From NCBI RefSeq assembly GCF_011397635.1, contig NC_064770.1, positions 24,349,603 to 24,413,602 of the forward strand: a stretch of 64,000 nt of DNA. The letters are read 5' to 3'. The notes under the pieces were generated by a model. That model worked only from the letters and a program-made list of their open reading frames with translations. It was not told the DNA's origin and did not search any database. Below are positions 13,477-25,220 of this stretch, one piece after another. Every line of letters begins with the position of its first letter. Position 1 is the stretch's first letter. The translations under genes and the position numbers were made by a program. This stretch comes from Epinephelus fuscoguttatus. Its lineage: Eukaryota; Chordata; Actinopteri; Perciformes; Serranidae.

Positions 13477-13508
<32 letters not shown>

Positions 13509-14078
13509 ATCCACATATAAGGAATGACATCTAACCTCTAAACAAAAGGATGAAGCAGTGATTGACACTCCTAAAATATCCAAATGCATTGTGGGGTGAA
13601 AATGGAGGTATGGCTACTAAAAGACACCAACGTCCTCATCCTCGTGAGAAAAAAATGTGCCACATCTAATCAGTCCTAAATTTCACACGGGTCAAGGTCC
13701 TCCATTAGTTAAGCTTAACATGATTTAATCAAATGCCCTTAGAGGTCAAGGCCGTGTGTGCCAAGCCCTGTGTGTAAATGTACATGGACGTGTACACCGC
13801 TGCGTGCCCTTTCTGCTTCACACACCTATGCATTTGGTGCATCGACATCGCCTCTCTCCCCGGGCTGTCAGTGATGTAACTTCCACCTCAGTGGTAATGA
13901 GCCCCAAAACAGCCTTATTACAACACAACCTGAGAGATGCATTCAAATACACCGAGATCCCCTGTGCTGAATAGTCACTGTGTATATATATAACGCACAC
14001 GCATCTCCACAGTCACACTCCCCCTACCCTCATTCTGTTAATCAATACCCTATGGGCTACATGGTCGGCAGCACGTAC
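11549..14078. other. Gene-free, single-copy-looking region with GT microsatellites
   Basis: GT tracts at 12724-12755 and 13475-13508 and a CA run at 12883-12898. 12330-12435 is a candidate conserved non-coding block. No splice-bounded coding exon recognised. Confidence 0.45.
12330..12435. promoter_or_regulatory. Candidate conserved non-coding element
   Basis: Contains CCTAATTAGGCC, ATGCTAATTGA (POU/octamer-like) and AACAATTAAC close together in otherwise ordinary sequence without repeat features. Clustered homeodomain-type motifs are typical of developmental enhancers, but conservation could not be tested. Confidence 0.25.
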
Positions 14079-14790
14079 CTTAATCGATGTAAACAAATCC
14101 GATCGAGGACGAAGGCAGATGCACAGTTGTCAGGTTGGATGGGAGACTGCGAGAGTAATAATGTCACATTTCGGAATGAGCTCCGCTCGCAGTGTTTGCG
14201 TATTCTCTCTCCATCCACATGGACTCGTACGCGATCAGCCCAGATGATTCCTCCTGCTCCGGCTGTGAAACCAGAGGGACCCGGTGATTCAGCCCGTGTC
14301 CGTTGTCCTCAGAGGCAGAATGGGCACGGACGGAAACGCACCGGGGTGTCAGGATTAAAATGAGGTTCTTGATCGTTTCCCCCTAAATCCTTTGTTCAGC
14401 GGTGCGCATCTTTGACTTTCACTCTGCACCAATGAAGGAGCAATCATCAAAAATTCATAAAACACACAATGAGTCGAAATCCTGTGATGCGCAGAGATGG
14501 GTCCCCCTCTTAAAATAAAAAAACCTGCCGGATCCCCCCTTCGTCTTCTTCTTCTCCTGCTACTGCGCTGAATGCCCGGGCTGACGCTCACTGCTCCCCG
14601 CTGCACATCTCCCGACTGAATGCATCACCAAAACTGCGCTCCGCATAACGCGCGTACTGGTAATCCCTCTCCGCACACACACACACGCACACACGCAGCC
14701 TACACACAGACAAAGTGACAGCTCTCCAGAGCCGCCGCGGACTCCTCTCCGTCCTCCCTCCCTTTAACTGGTTTACTCTCCGATAAATTA
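14079..14790 (-). other. Candidate CpG-rich promoter and non-coding first exon (minus strand)
   Basis: CpG-dense compared with its surroundings (for example CGCATAACGCGCG and GCCGCCGCGG). On the minus strand a perfect-looking donor, TTAAG|GTACGT, falls at 14079. Short upstream ATG frames all close inside the exon, so if transcribed it is a 5' untranslated exon. No coding partner exon on the minus strand was identified between 1 and 14079. Confidence 0.35.
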
Positions 14791-16702
14791 ATTGGTGCCT
14801 GACAGGGGGGGCACCTTAATGCATCCTTTCTGGACGCACAGCGGGTCCCTCTCTCTTACACACACTCTCTCACACACACACACACCTCCTAAATATTATC
14901 TCAATGTCACTGTCACGGGTTTTACGCACAGTTTGGACTCAGCTCCAAATTACGGTGCTGTTTTTGCCTGGTTACTGCGCTAAGTCATAGAAAATATGCC
15001 ACTACACTGTCAAGTTAAACTGTTAAATATCAGTTTCCTGGTGTATCTTTCAGAATAAAGTTCATAGACTAGTTTCACACTAGTCTACTTTTTAAAAATA
15101 GAAATCAAAACGTTTTATTGTGAGTATTTTGTTATAATACAATCAGCTTTCACCCCACAATAGTAAATGGACTGCATTTATGTAGTCATCCAAAATAATT
15201 TGCAGACACACAGTGGTGGCAAAAAGCTGTCATGCAAGGCAGTGTCCTAACAGTCACAGGTAAATTGGAATTTTTTTTCTAAAGGATGCTCCAACTTGTG
15301 GACGGAAGTCAAAAGGAGCTGAGGATTTATCCAAAAATCCTGCGATCCACAGCAGCACCCACTGAGTGAGTATTCCATACAGACATGTTGCCCTGTTGTT
15401 CATATTTAGACCACTATTTGTTTGAATAATGTCAAATCTCTGCCCCCTTTCTCTACAAGTTACATGTTTTAATGTAGAGTAGAGACACTCTTATTTTGAA
15501 AGCAGTCCAGCCTCTTTTCCAGGTTCCCTCTGGTTAATTCTGGCTCTCTCACACAGCCACAACCTGCTATGGTGCTTATTATTTCTCCCCCTTGTCACAT
15601 GCTTGTTGCCTCAGCTGCTCCAGTCCATCTACATGGGAGGCTTTCAATGGTGGAGCCCCCACTACCCCCACTGTGTCCACCCCCACCCCCCTGCCTTTAT
15701 GCTGCTGCATGATGTGAGCCAGTGGAACTCATCTGTGGCAATGTTGTCACAATTTGGACTGGGTCCCCAAACTGCAGGCATGGACAAGCAGGAGCAGAGC
15801 ATGGCAGCCATGACACCTCTGACCAGGTAATCACAATGCTGCTGGTGGTCTGGAGAAGCAAACCTCCCCTCTACATCCACTCACTGTAAGATCTCATTTT
15901 ATGGGATTGCGAGTGATCCGGTGATTTGGGGGTGTTAATCTACACTTTATAATCTACATGTTAATGATATAAAGAAAACCAAATCCTGCTGCAATATGAG
16001 GGGAACACTGGGAACCAACAACCAGTCACACTCACATCCTGCATGGGATTTGCCCTCTCGTGGCGTCTTTTCCCCCACTTTCCCTTTCACACGCATAAAT
16101 ACATGCAAAGTGAGATGACATGCGGGCTCTGGGCAGTAAGGAGGCGTATCATATGGACTGGCAGCTGAGGATGTGAGACTAATCTGACAGGTGCAGGCTG
16201 AGAGAGTGACAGCATGGGAAGAAGGGGGTGGAAGGGGAGGAGGAGGAGGAGGGGTCACTACTCGAAAACAGGACGACTAAGGAGATTAATGGCTCTCTCA
16301 TTTTATCAGCAGACGGGCTCAGGCAATACATCATCAATACCATCCTTATTCTCATCAGCTTTGTGAGAGATTGTGTACCGAAAAGGCAATCATTAAACTA
16401 TCACACAAAAGTCATCACAATAAATGGATCTGGAAGAACATCACTGGGTGGATAATGAGACAATAGGCTCACGAGCAAAGAAACACAAAGGGCCCATGTA
16501 TAGGTATATTTGTGCCTTTCTGTGTCATTCTAGTCTCTGTAAAGGTCAATCTGTGTTTCTTTGGTGTATGTTTGAACCTTTGTGTCTCCTTTAGGTTGGT
16601 ACACGTTAAGTGACATTTCGCAGGTGACCTGGAGGGCCCCTGACACTTTGGGCATTTGTGCCAGGTAGACGCATCCATGGTGTAGGATGATAGTGCATTT
16701 AA
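14791..16702. other. Gene-free region, no features recognised
   Basis: Short CA runs at 14860-14884. Open frames at 15600-15880 and 15950-16260 are composition-driven and lack family matches. No transposon ends seen. Confidence 0.45.
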
Positions 16703-18325
16703 AGGGGACCTATATTATTCTTCACTTATATTCTGTCATATAATGTTGCAATGTCAGATATTCATATTTACCATGGCCAAGTTTGCAATTATTAAAGGTA
16801 GGGCTGTCAAAATAACGCAAAAAGAAAACTTGTTTAAAAAAATGTATGCCAATTAATCTTGTTCCGTGGTGCCCTTTGACCCAGTGTGTCATTCAATATC
16901 AGCAGTAAGGAATTTTCCTTCCATCGAACCAGCCTGAAATATCACCTTAACGTAAAGCATTTAGCAGCAAACCTGGAGGTCCGAGCTAGCGCAGCCTCTG
17001 ATGCTAACGCTAGCAATCAGCCTTGTTAAGCCACACTCGACCAGGCGTTCAGATGCAAACTCAGTAAGTCTACCTGTGATCAACTAACTCCCTTGCATCA
17101 TGGATTGCAATGGACTGCAGACCAGTTTCAGTGGTAGAGGACAGAGGGGCAGCTGTGTCCAAAATCCAGCAGCTTTACTACAACACTGCTAAAATATTTT
17201 CACAATAAAAACTGATGCGATTAATTTAGTTAAATTAATCACAGAGCATGACATTAATTAGTTAATCTACTTCATCTCTTGACAGCCCTTAATTAAAGTT
17301 AAACTTAGGGTAAAAGTAATCCCTGCAAGCAAAAACGTCACGCTCCAATGTTTTTTTCTACTTTCGAGAGGAGCTAACGTCAACTCATGATGGATTTCTT
17401 TACATAGTCATCTGCTCCAGTCACACTGCTACATGTAGCTACATGCTAACATCAGGGAAACATTGGATTTTGGTTAACAGTGTTAATGTCTTCCGAATTT
17501 CTGCTCATATTCCTGCTGCAATGTGAGTTCATCCCTACTGGTCAAAGCCCCTGGTGTTTCTAAAATGACCTGGGGACAGCTTTTTGCATTGTGTTTTGAT
17601 GCAGTAGGGGTTGGCAGTAGGAGGCATTCAGCGGTTAGGTTAAGGCACCAAAACTACTTGGTTACCATCAGGAAAGAATGCAGATGTTGCTAAAAAAAAA
17701 CAAACAAACATCTTTGAGTGGCATAAACACTGCAACTGTTTGTTGGTAACAAACTCCAGTCTCTTGGGTCAGAGTCCTTTTGCATTGTATCTTGACAGAG
17801 AAGAGTTTGGCAGTAAGAAGGACTCCACAGTTAGGCTTTGGCAACAAAACTGGCTGGTTATGGTTTGGAGAAAATTGCACGTCTCTAAAAAATATCTGGC
17901 TTTGAGTGACAAAAATGTTGCATCTCCTGGGTCAATGTCCAGTATTTGTTGGACCTGTTCACCTCCCCACTCACCCACAGTGAGCGGACTTTCATGCTCT
18001 TTAATCTACCTCAGTTGCTCTGAGAATTTTGTAATGATGTAGATGTGTCTACATTGGTGTTGGGACATTGCCCAAGCAGCGTATCTCACGCAGTTGGAGT
18101 GTGGCCAGAAGCTTTTCTTGGTCATTTTTAACTGCAGAAAGTCCGGCTATACTCTTGTTACAATCATTCCTCAGGCTGCAATGACTGTGCAGAGATGTAG
18201 AGATACAGAAGACCTGGAAACACTGACCAGTCAGAGCTGATTGGCCTTTCGCGGGAAAGGGGGGTTACAGGGACAGGTGCTAAAATGGAGCGCAGTATGA
18301 GGAAAATAAAGTGTTTTTCCCCCTT
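16703..18325 (+). mobile_element. Non-autonomous DNA element (AGGGGACCTAT end) with a nested hAT relic
   Basis: Begins TTTAAAGGGGACCTAT, a common fish element terminus. Its 3' half (17400-18310: GCTAACATCAGGGAAACAT, CAATGACTGTGCAGAGATG, CTGGAAACACTGACCAGTCAGAG) recurs at about 54795-55190. The right terminus is missing. Internal 17580-17900 has two diverged copies of a GGTTAAGGCACCAAAACTAC repeat. Confidence 0.6.
16799..17289 (+). mobile_element. hAT-like relic with BED zinc-finger remnant, nested
   Basis: Ends TAGGGCTGTCAA and TTGACAGCCCTTA are inverted. Inside, 16901-17029 reads KEFSFHRTSLKYHLNVKH, the second half of a BED-type finger as found at the start of hAT transposases, followed by a stop. 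Target duplication not clear. Confidence 0.6.
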
Positions 18326-18404
18326 AAAGAGGTGTATTAACATACTACTAAATGAGGTGCTTTGAGGATAAATTAGACATTTTTGGGAATAGGCTCCTTT
18401 GCTT

Positions 18405-19850
18405 TTTTGCTGAGAGTTAGATTAGTAGATTGATACCTCTCTTATGTCTGTATGATATTCAACAGGGGCCAGAATCTCCTTAGCTTAGCTTAGTTTAGCT
18501 TAGCTTAACTTAGCATGAAGACTAGAAATGGGATAACAGCTACCTGGGCTCAGTTCAAAGGTAATAAAATCAACCAGCACCTCTTAACCTTTCTAAATAA
18601 CATGTTAAAACCCTGTTGTTTCATCCATACAAAAAAACAAAGTGTAAAAAAACAATAATTTGCAGTGTAAGGGCCGGGCACAATAACTTAACAAAGACTC
18701 CTGGAAGTTACAGATGCCAGTCAAGAAATAACCCATTGTAGAACTCAACCTAAACAAACCAGATATACCTGTAGTACTGAGTATTAGACGTGCTGGTAAG
18801 TGGATTTTGTCACCTTTGAACCAGTAAAGACCCAGCCCACCCCCTATCAGGAAGGAGAAACAGGACCATAAAGACTCGGACTAACAGACTGAGGAACAGC
18901 TTCTTCCCCAGAGCTGTAACCTGCACCCCACCTCCACAACACATGCACTCACACACATCGATCTATAGCTGCTGAGCTCTGATTGAGGACAAGCACTTTA
19001 TCCTGTGCAATAATTTGATCTACAGTGCACTTTAAACCTGCTGCTGCCATTATTTTTTGATTTGTAAGACACACTTAATATTTTTATTTATGCTTAGTAA
19101 CTTGTCACTGTTTTATCTTGTCATTAGCTGCGTAACCGGCTGTCCCATTTCGAAGGGTCCTTCAAATGCAGCCGAGAGATGCAGCCTTCTTTCCCAGAAT
19201 TTGGGGGATGCAATGGATGAATCCTTCGTGGCCCAGCCTATCCCAAGATGCATTGCACGCCAAGGATGATTATATATGAAGTTAAGTTAATTAACAGTTG
19301 TTAACTAGCTAACTGTTGTCAAAATTAGTATTAGCTGAAAGCACACAGCTTTAACAATCTTAATTTAATACTTTTACCTGAAAACGGTCCTCCATTGGTC
19401 TGAAATATATCAAAGGGCGGTGTGTCTGGCGGTGAATCTAGCTTACTCCTTCGTTGGTCAAGTGCTACTGGTTGCCAGGTAACAGGAACACCAATGGATT
19501 GGGGTGAGAACAGCTGTTGATGCAACCAGGAAATCCTCCTCAGCCCAGATCAGCCCATTTTGGAGACCGGCTGCAGCCCCTGAATTGAGACACAGCTATT
19601 ATCTGCGGTTTTTACCTTGTTCTTATCTCATCTTACTGTTTTAAATTTAGCGTTCATTTAATGTTTAGCTGTCAGTAACCAATAAAATGTCTAATGTATT
19701 ATGTATTATGCAATGTCTTAATCAGTTGTCTGTTTCCCTGTTTCCAGGCTTTATGCTATGCTAAGCTAAGCTAACAGGACGCTGGAGTAGCTGTTTTAAC
19801 ACACAAATGTGAGCGTGCATTTGAGCTTCTCATATAACTTTATATACTTC
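18405..19850 (+). mobile_element. Long-inverted-repeat element split by a LINE 3' fragment and a short DNA element
   Basis: Left TTTGCTGAGAGTTAGA and TAGCTTAGCTTAG-rich part (18405-18790), and right CTAAGCTAAGCTAAC part (19745-19850), look like the two ends of one family. Between them 18840-19130 reads TIKTRTNRLRNSFFPRAV, the C-terminal end of a LINE reverse-transcriptase ORF, with an AT-rich tail. 19136-19597 has GGCTGTCCCATTTCGAAGG and an inverted partner ending GAGACACAGC. Confidence 0.45.
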
Positions 19851-21559
19851 ACACACATGTAACCTACAGTTTTGCATATTTTGACAAAGATCTTATTTTT
19901 CTAAGTTGAGTTCAAAGCTAATAACAACCATGACACCAGATCACAGGCTTGCATAAGCTCCTAACTCTGAACTGGGGAAGATTAGTTTCTCTGTGTTATT
20001 CACCATGTTACTGGAATAAACTGCAATACACAGAGTTTTTGTTTGCTCCTCTAGGATATTTGTGATTGTCGTAATTAGTGTGACTGTGTGCGTCATGGCA
20101 GGTTTTGTGTAAGAGAATTGTCTTGTGATGTTTGTGACTTCCTGAATAAATCAAGCCTGACTAACTTCCCTGACAAAGCCTGCGAGCTAAAACGTGTTTT
20201 GGTCGCTGAAGTCCTCCTTTTTTTCTAAGTATTCTTCACATCCATAGAGCTCTGTGGAGAAGCAGCAGTGTTGTAAAAGATTGTCCCGCCGTGTGTGTAC
20301 AGTGGTCGTGTTTGCATAGTGCTGTCACCAGATGAAAGCAGCCAGTGCTTCTGCTTCAATATTTTTAGAGGGTGACAAGGTACCTCTGTATTAGTGTGAT
20401 GATCATGTGTGGGGCTCAGTCGCTGACTCATATAGCTTTACAGACAGGCAGCAGACTAACTTTGGCTCTGCCTGGTGAGTTATTGTCCTTTAATGAGGAG
20501 AGCACATGCTCATGTGGTGTCATCCGGACAGGAACAACAGCGTCACAGTGCCGTCTCTTTCCTTTGGTTTATGCGCTATATATGTTGCAATGTATGTAAA
20601 GTTTTTTACGCCTCTGTCTCTTTCCTTAAGTGTCAACCCCTCCCTCCACATTTTATCTCTCCTTTTGTTCTTTCTTTCCTCTCTCTCATCCTTCCCCTCA
20701 TTACATGCCCCCCGTGCTGCCCGGAGGTTGCCTCACCTCGTTAAGACCTTGCTCAGCTCAAACACAATGAACCACAGAAGTGACGGCGGGGTGGCCGACA
20801 CACAGGCCGCATGTTGCATCTGTTTCCAGTGACAAGCATCAGGATGAAAGTCTATGACCTCGCAGGATGTATTCACTATGACAGGATGCAGGTGTCCAAA
20901 ATTAGCAGGAAGAGAGTCTAATTTTGCAGAGCACTTTGTTTTCAGACACACATCTCATTTTTAAACCGACTACAATGTATCTCAGAGGTAAGGGATGTGA
21001 AGCATTATAGAGAAAAGGTCAGCTGAACAAGTGTTTTGTGTGTCAGTACTACCAATACTGACATCCATCAAGTCTGATTAATATATTAATTTGTAATACG
21101 TGAAAACAGGCACCAAATAAAATGCAGATAAATACATTTATCACTACACTTAAAGGGGAACTCTACCCAGTGTAAACATAAAGATCAGTTTATCCATCAT
21201 GGGGAGACCTACCCACATCCAGTGAATATAGCTGCAATGTCTTCTATGACTCTGGGTGTCAAGCAGATTTTTTAGGCCTTATGGTATTTGCTGAACATCG
21301 TACTGGACTGTGCAGTGTCCCTTTGTGTGAGCAGACTGATCTCATGCACTGTATATACATATATCTATGAAAAGTAATACACCAGAATATGTATATGACA
21401 CATGGCTGCAATCACATGACTAATGTGCTCATGAGAGTAAGAAGAAGTTGTGTAAAGACTGAAAGTTCACGTAAGGATGAAGGCTGCGATCGCAGATGAG
21501 TCAATAAAAGTATGTTGTCACATTACGTTAAGTACGTAACTTAATAGGATGACACCTAA
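19851..21559. other. Mostly unassigned; repeat fragment at about 21150-21540
   Basis: 21150 starts TTAAAGGGGAACTCTACCC, a frequent fish repeat opening, but its right end was not found. 19960-21150 shows no gene. The 20475-20830 frames are composition-driven and overlap each other. Confidence 0.4.
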
Positions 21560-21898
21560 CCATGATTCTTTTCCTAAACCTAACCTACATAACTTTGCTC
21601 TTCTTAGCCCAACTTACGTAACTTTACTTTCCTTAACCTAACCTACGTAATTTTACTTAACCTAACCAAACCTATGTAACTAAACTTTCCTTAACCTAAC
21701 CAATATAACTTTACTTTCCCCAACCCAACCTAACCTACATAACTTTACTTTCCTTAACATAACCTACGTAACTGTACTTTCCTTAACCTGACCAACTTAA
21801 CTTTCCCCAACCTGACCTGACCTACGTAACTTTACTTTTCTTAACCTTACTAATGTTACTTAGCTTTCCTTAACCTAACCAACATAACTTTCCTTTCC
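21560..21898 (+). repeat. Minisatellite, about 11 units of around 30 bp
   Basis: Units resemble CCTACGTAACTTTACTTTCC followed by TTAACCTAA, diverged. It ends exactly where the TTAA element at 21903 begins. A short related stretch occurs at about 57045-57130. Confidence 0.85.
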
Positions 21899-22407
21899 TT
21901 AAAGGGCCAGTGTGTAAAATAGGTTGAAAACAGTGACATCAGTGGTCAAATTCTAGATTGCAGGGCTCACTCGCTCACCCCTCCCGTCGGGTAAATGACG
22001 GTGGCCTTGTAGGGACAAACAGCCTTGCACAGACATGAGTTTTTCAGGAGTAGGTCTATCTAGCGATGAGGTGAATGTTTATTTAGAAATCTAAACCATG
22101 TTAAGATATTGTAATGAATCCCTTACGAGCAGGAGACCAGAGGAGCGTTCGGGAAAAAGGCCAGTTTATTTGAGCACTCCAAAAACAATGGTAACACTCC
22201 AGGGGGTAAAAGACTCTGTCCCAAACTCTGACTCTTCTGGCGTAACACACACACTTCATACACACATACTCGTTTACCATACCAAGTGGGGACCCCACTC
22301 CCCTCTCTGCTCAATCTCCAGCCCGCACACTGACTGACAGCGTAGCCTGTAAACAGAGCTCAGCTGTTTATTTAGCCTAGTGATATCTCCAGACTATAGT
22401 AGCTGCA

Positions 22408-22683
22408 ATGGACAACTTTGAACGCGATTTTGAAGAGTTTCTTGTAGCGGACACAGATCCAGAGCCATACCTGTTTGAGCCGGAGCATAAAGATGAGGAA
22501 CTCCATGTGTTTGATGCTGAGCGGTCGAGAAGAGAGGCTGAATCCTCCGCTCCCATTTTGCTGCACAGAATGGGATTCGGTGCTACTGCTACCATCGTTG
22601 GGGAGATATATCATCAGGAGGAAAAGCGCCGCAGAGAGTGCATCACAAGGAGTGAAGTTGCATCTTCTTTTCCTCACAGATGA
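22408..22683 (+). CDS. Transposon-borne open frame, 91 aa, unknown function
   Basis: Starts at ATG 22408; acidic N-terminus with EEFLVADTDPEP, then FEPEHKDEELHVFDAERSRR and a basic helix. A second copy lies at 62509-62760 on the other strand. Similar acidic N-termini occur in fish transposon-linked proteins that continue into a cysteine-rich P2X7-C-terminus-like domain (recalled, not checked); that domain is absent here. Likely a captured or residual first exon. Confidence 0.5.
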   Translation: MDNFERDFEEFLVADTDPEPYLFEPEHKDEELHVFDAERSRREAESSAPILLHRMGFGATATIVGEIYHQEEKRRRECITRSEVASSFPHR

Positions 22684-22944
22684 CGGTTTGAGTTCATTCT
22701 CTCCTGTTGCGTGGTAAGTGTGGTCCATTTGCAAACTTTATAACTAAAAAAACTTTTCACTACACTCTATCGACGAACTACTAACACTCTCTGCTGTTTC
22801 CTCCTCCTTCTTCCTTCCTTCCGCTGTCTTCGTTGGTTCATTTATACACGCAAAACGTGTTCTCTGGCTGGCTGGATTGTCCGCTCAGTCTGCCTTACAT
22901 ACATGGTGGCGCAAGATGGCGACCTCTCTAAAGCAAGGCCCTTG

Positions 22945-22945
<1 letters not shown>

Positions 22946-22980
<35 letters not shown>
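22946..22980. repeat. (AT)n microsatellite
   Basis: About 17 AT units inside the TTAA element. Confidence 0.95.
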
Positions 22981-22983
<3 letters not shown>

Positions 22984-23149
22984 AGCATAATTATAAGGCT
23001 ACGAAAACCAAACAAATTTTATTTTATAGCGATTATACACTTATATAAACATATTAATGGGTAGAATATTCAGATTCAGATTCAGATTTGACAATAAACC
23101 ATGCCAAATATTACACACTGGCCCTTTAACCTTATCGAAGTCCCTTACT

Positions 23150-23900
23150 TAAACAATAGAGTGGCCCTTTAAAGTGTAACATTAGTGTGTATTTTCAACC
23201 TGGATCCCTTTTTCCCATTTTCGATGACTAAGTGACTAAAGGGAGCAACAATCTTTGAAATTGGTCCGGTATTTAGGAGACCACTGCAGCAGACAATGGC
23301 GAAACATGCTTCAATATAACCACTCAAGGCATTTGTGCACTTCAGCAGTGCTTTTTTCCCCACTGACAGGCTTAGATTATTATTCTAAGCGTCTGACAGC
23401 ATTATGGAAAGCGCCCTACTGAGATAGACCCTTTTTTAAAGAATAAGATGCTTCCTGTTTAAGCAGAAATAGCCCCAAAATTACAATTGCTAAACCCACC
23501 CAGATTCCATTTCAACAAACAGTTGTTTTAGTGTGTATAAAGCCAATACATTTTTTCATCTAACTGGATGAATTAAAAGATTTTTTCAACCAAACCAGAG
23601 CTGGTGATTCTTTGAACAGTAGAAAGAAGAACCAATGCATTTTTTGTGACTTTTATTTTGTTTCTGTTGACTGTGAATGAAGTGTGTTTTACAATAATAA
23701 AATCGTTGTTTATTTAAATGGAGTCTGGTGGGTTTGATGATCGTGATTGTGAGGCTGTTTCTGGTTAAACAAAAAGGATCTTACTCTTCAACAAAAAGGT
23801 CATTCCCTTTAGGAATCCTTTCGAAAATGATGTCCCTTAGACACATAAATATGGGGAAATGGGCACCAGGATGTATTTATATATTGGCTTATTTAACAGG
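23150..23900 (+). repeat. Dispersed repeat, copy 1 of 2 (family R)
   Basis: Aligns along its length with 61485-61805 joined to 63672-64000 (for example CAACCTGGAYCC, GACAGGCTTAGATTATTATTC, TTGTTTATTTAAATGGAGTC). No coding frame is shared between copies. Confidence 0.75.
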
Positions 23901-24867
23901 GATGGTGCAGATTAATAAGCATGGCTGTAAATGTGCAAGCTAGCTAAACATTTAATTTGATCTGCTAGTGCTGTGTAGTGAAATATGCTGACTTGGTCAC
24001 TGAGGTATTGCAGGTATTGTGTTTAGTGGGATAATCCTGACCTCATCTGTTCATCACAATGACTTAAGCCCTCTGCCTGTCACTGGCCGTTCAGAATACT
24101 GAAAACCTGCAGAGGCCATGACCTTTTGAAGTAGCATAGCCCCGCAGAAGAAGGTATAGATATTAAAGGTCATCTGAATGACTTAAAACAACCTATAAAT
24201 TTGCATGTGCTGTAACTGGAGGATACAAGCACACAAGCACTCAAACATACACACACACAGGTCTTATCTGACCACTTCTAAGACCACCACATCAACCGTA
24301 GCGCACTTGTTTTCATTCAGTGAGCCTTGGAGACCTTTCTGTCAGCTCCTCAGGTTTCTCAATGGCTCTAAACAGGATTTAACCCCCAGAAGGTCAGGGT
24401 GAGGTCAGTGGAATAAAGGCAGCTCCTGGATTTACCTTCCTCCTCCAACAACCAGTCACCATGTCCGCATGCTGCGAGTGACATATTGTTTTTAAAACCT
24501 GTCTCAAGGACCGAGGTGGAAGAAGGATGCACTTTATTTATCAGCAGAGCAGAAATGTCACCTGACACAGAAAAGATGAAGGTGGATACAGGGAGGTCAT
24601 CAAAGATCAGATGAAGTGAGACTTTTATTTACCAACAGGGACATTCGTCTTACTCTAAATGCAGACAAATGAAAACACACTATGGTCCATGTGGTGGTCT
24701 TAGATAAGACTGCTGTGTGTGAGTGCCTCTGTGTATGTGTTCTGTCCTCCAGATACAGAGCATGCAAATCTACATATGGGTTGTTTTACGTCATTCAGAT
24801 GACCTTTAGTGTGAGCATGAAGTTGGGTGATTTAAGTGCTGTGCCTCTGGGGATGACAGTAATGGGT
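23901..24867. other. Gene-free, no features recognised
   Basis: Short CA run at 24250. No exon or transposon end recognised. Confidence 0.45.
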
Positions 24868-25025
24868 TGGTCCACCACTTTGGTCTACTGTTAAAATATC
24901 GCAACAACTATTACATTGATTGCTATAAACAGAGAATGAATCCTACTGATTTTGATGATCCTCTACCTCTAGCGCCACATTTTCCTACTTGTGATTATTC
25001 TAAGTGTTATGACATGATCAAGTAA
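24868..25025 (+). repeat. Dispersed fish repeat, family D
   Basis: Contains GGTCCACCACTTTGGTC, an AATATC..CAACAACTATT segment, GATGATCCTCT and GCGCCAC in order. The same order is seen at 29715-29775 (part), 31003-31150 and 47290-47490. Confidence 0.6.
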
Positions 25026-25220
25026 TTTGTGCTAATTAGCAAATGTAACCATACTAACAGGTATGAATACTGCTTAGCCTTGCATCCATTTTTTCCCGAT
25101 AAAGCATTAGAAAAAAACCTTGTGACCCAAAAATCCTGTTCCCCATAGACAACTCTCACCACCACCAAGTAATATCTGTGAAACTGTTGACAGGACACCT
25201 TGAATTACAAACAACATCAA

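Larger units (their letters stand above)
21903..23125 (+). mobile_element. TTAA-flanked DNA transposon carrying a gene fragment (1223 bp)
   Basis: Perfect inverted ends AGGGCCAGTGTGTAA and TTACACACTGGCCCT, flanked by TTAA at 21899-21902 and 23126-23129. Includes an (AT)n tract at 22946-22980. piggyBac or Kolobok type by target site. Confidence 0.85.
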
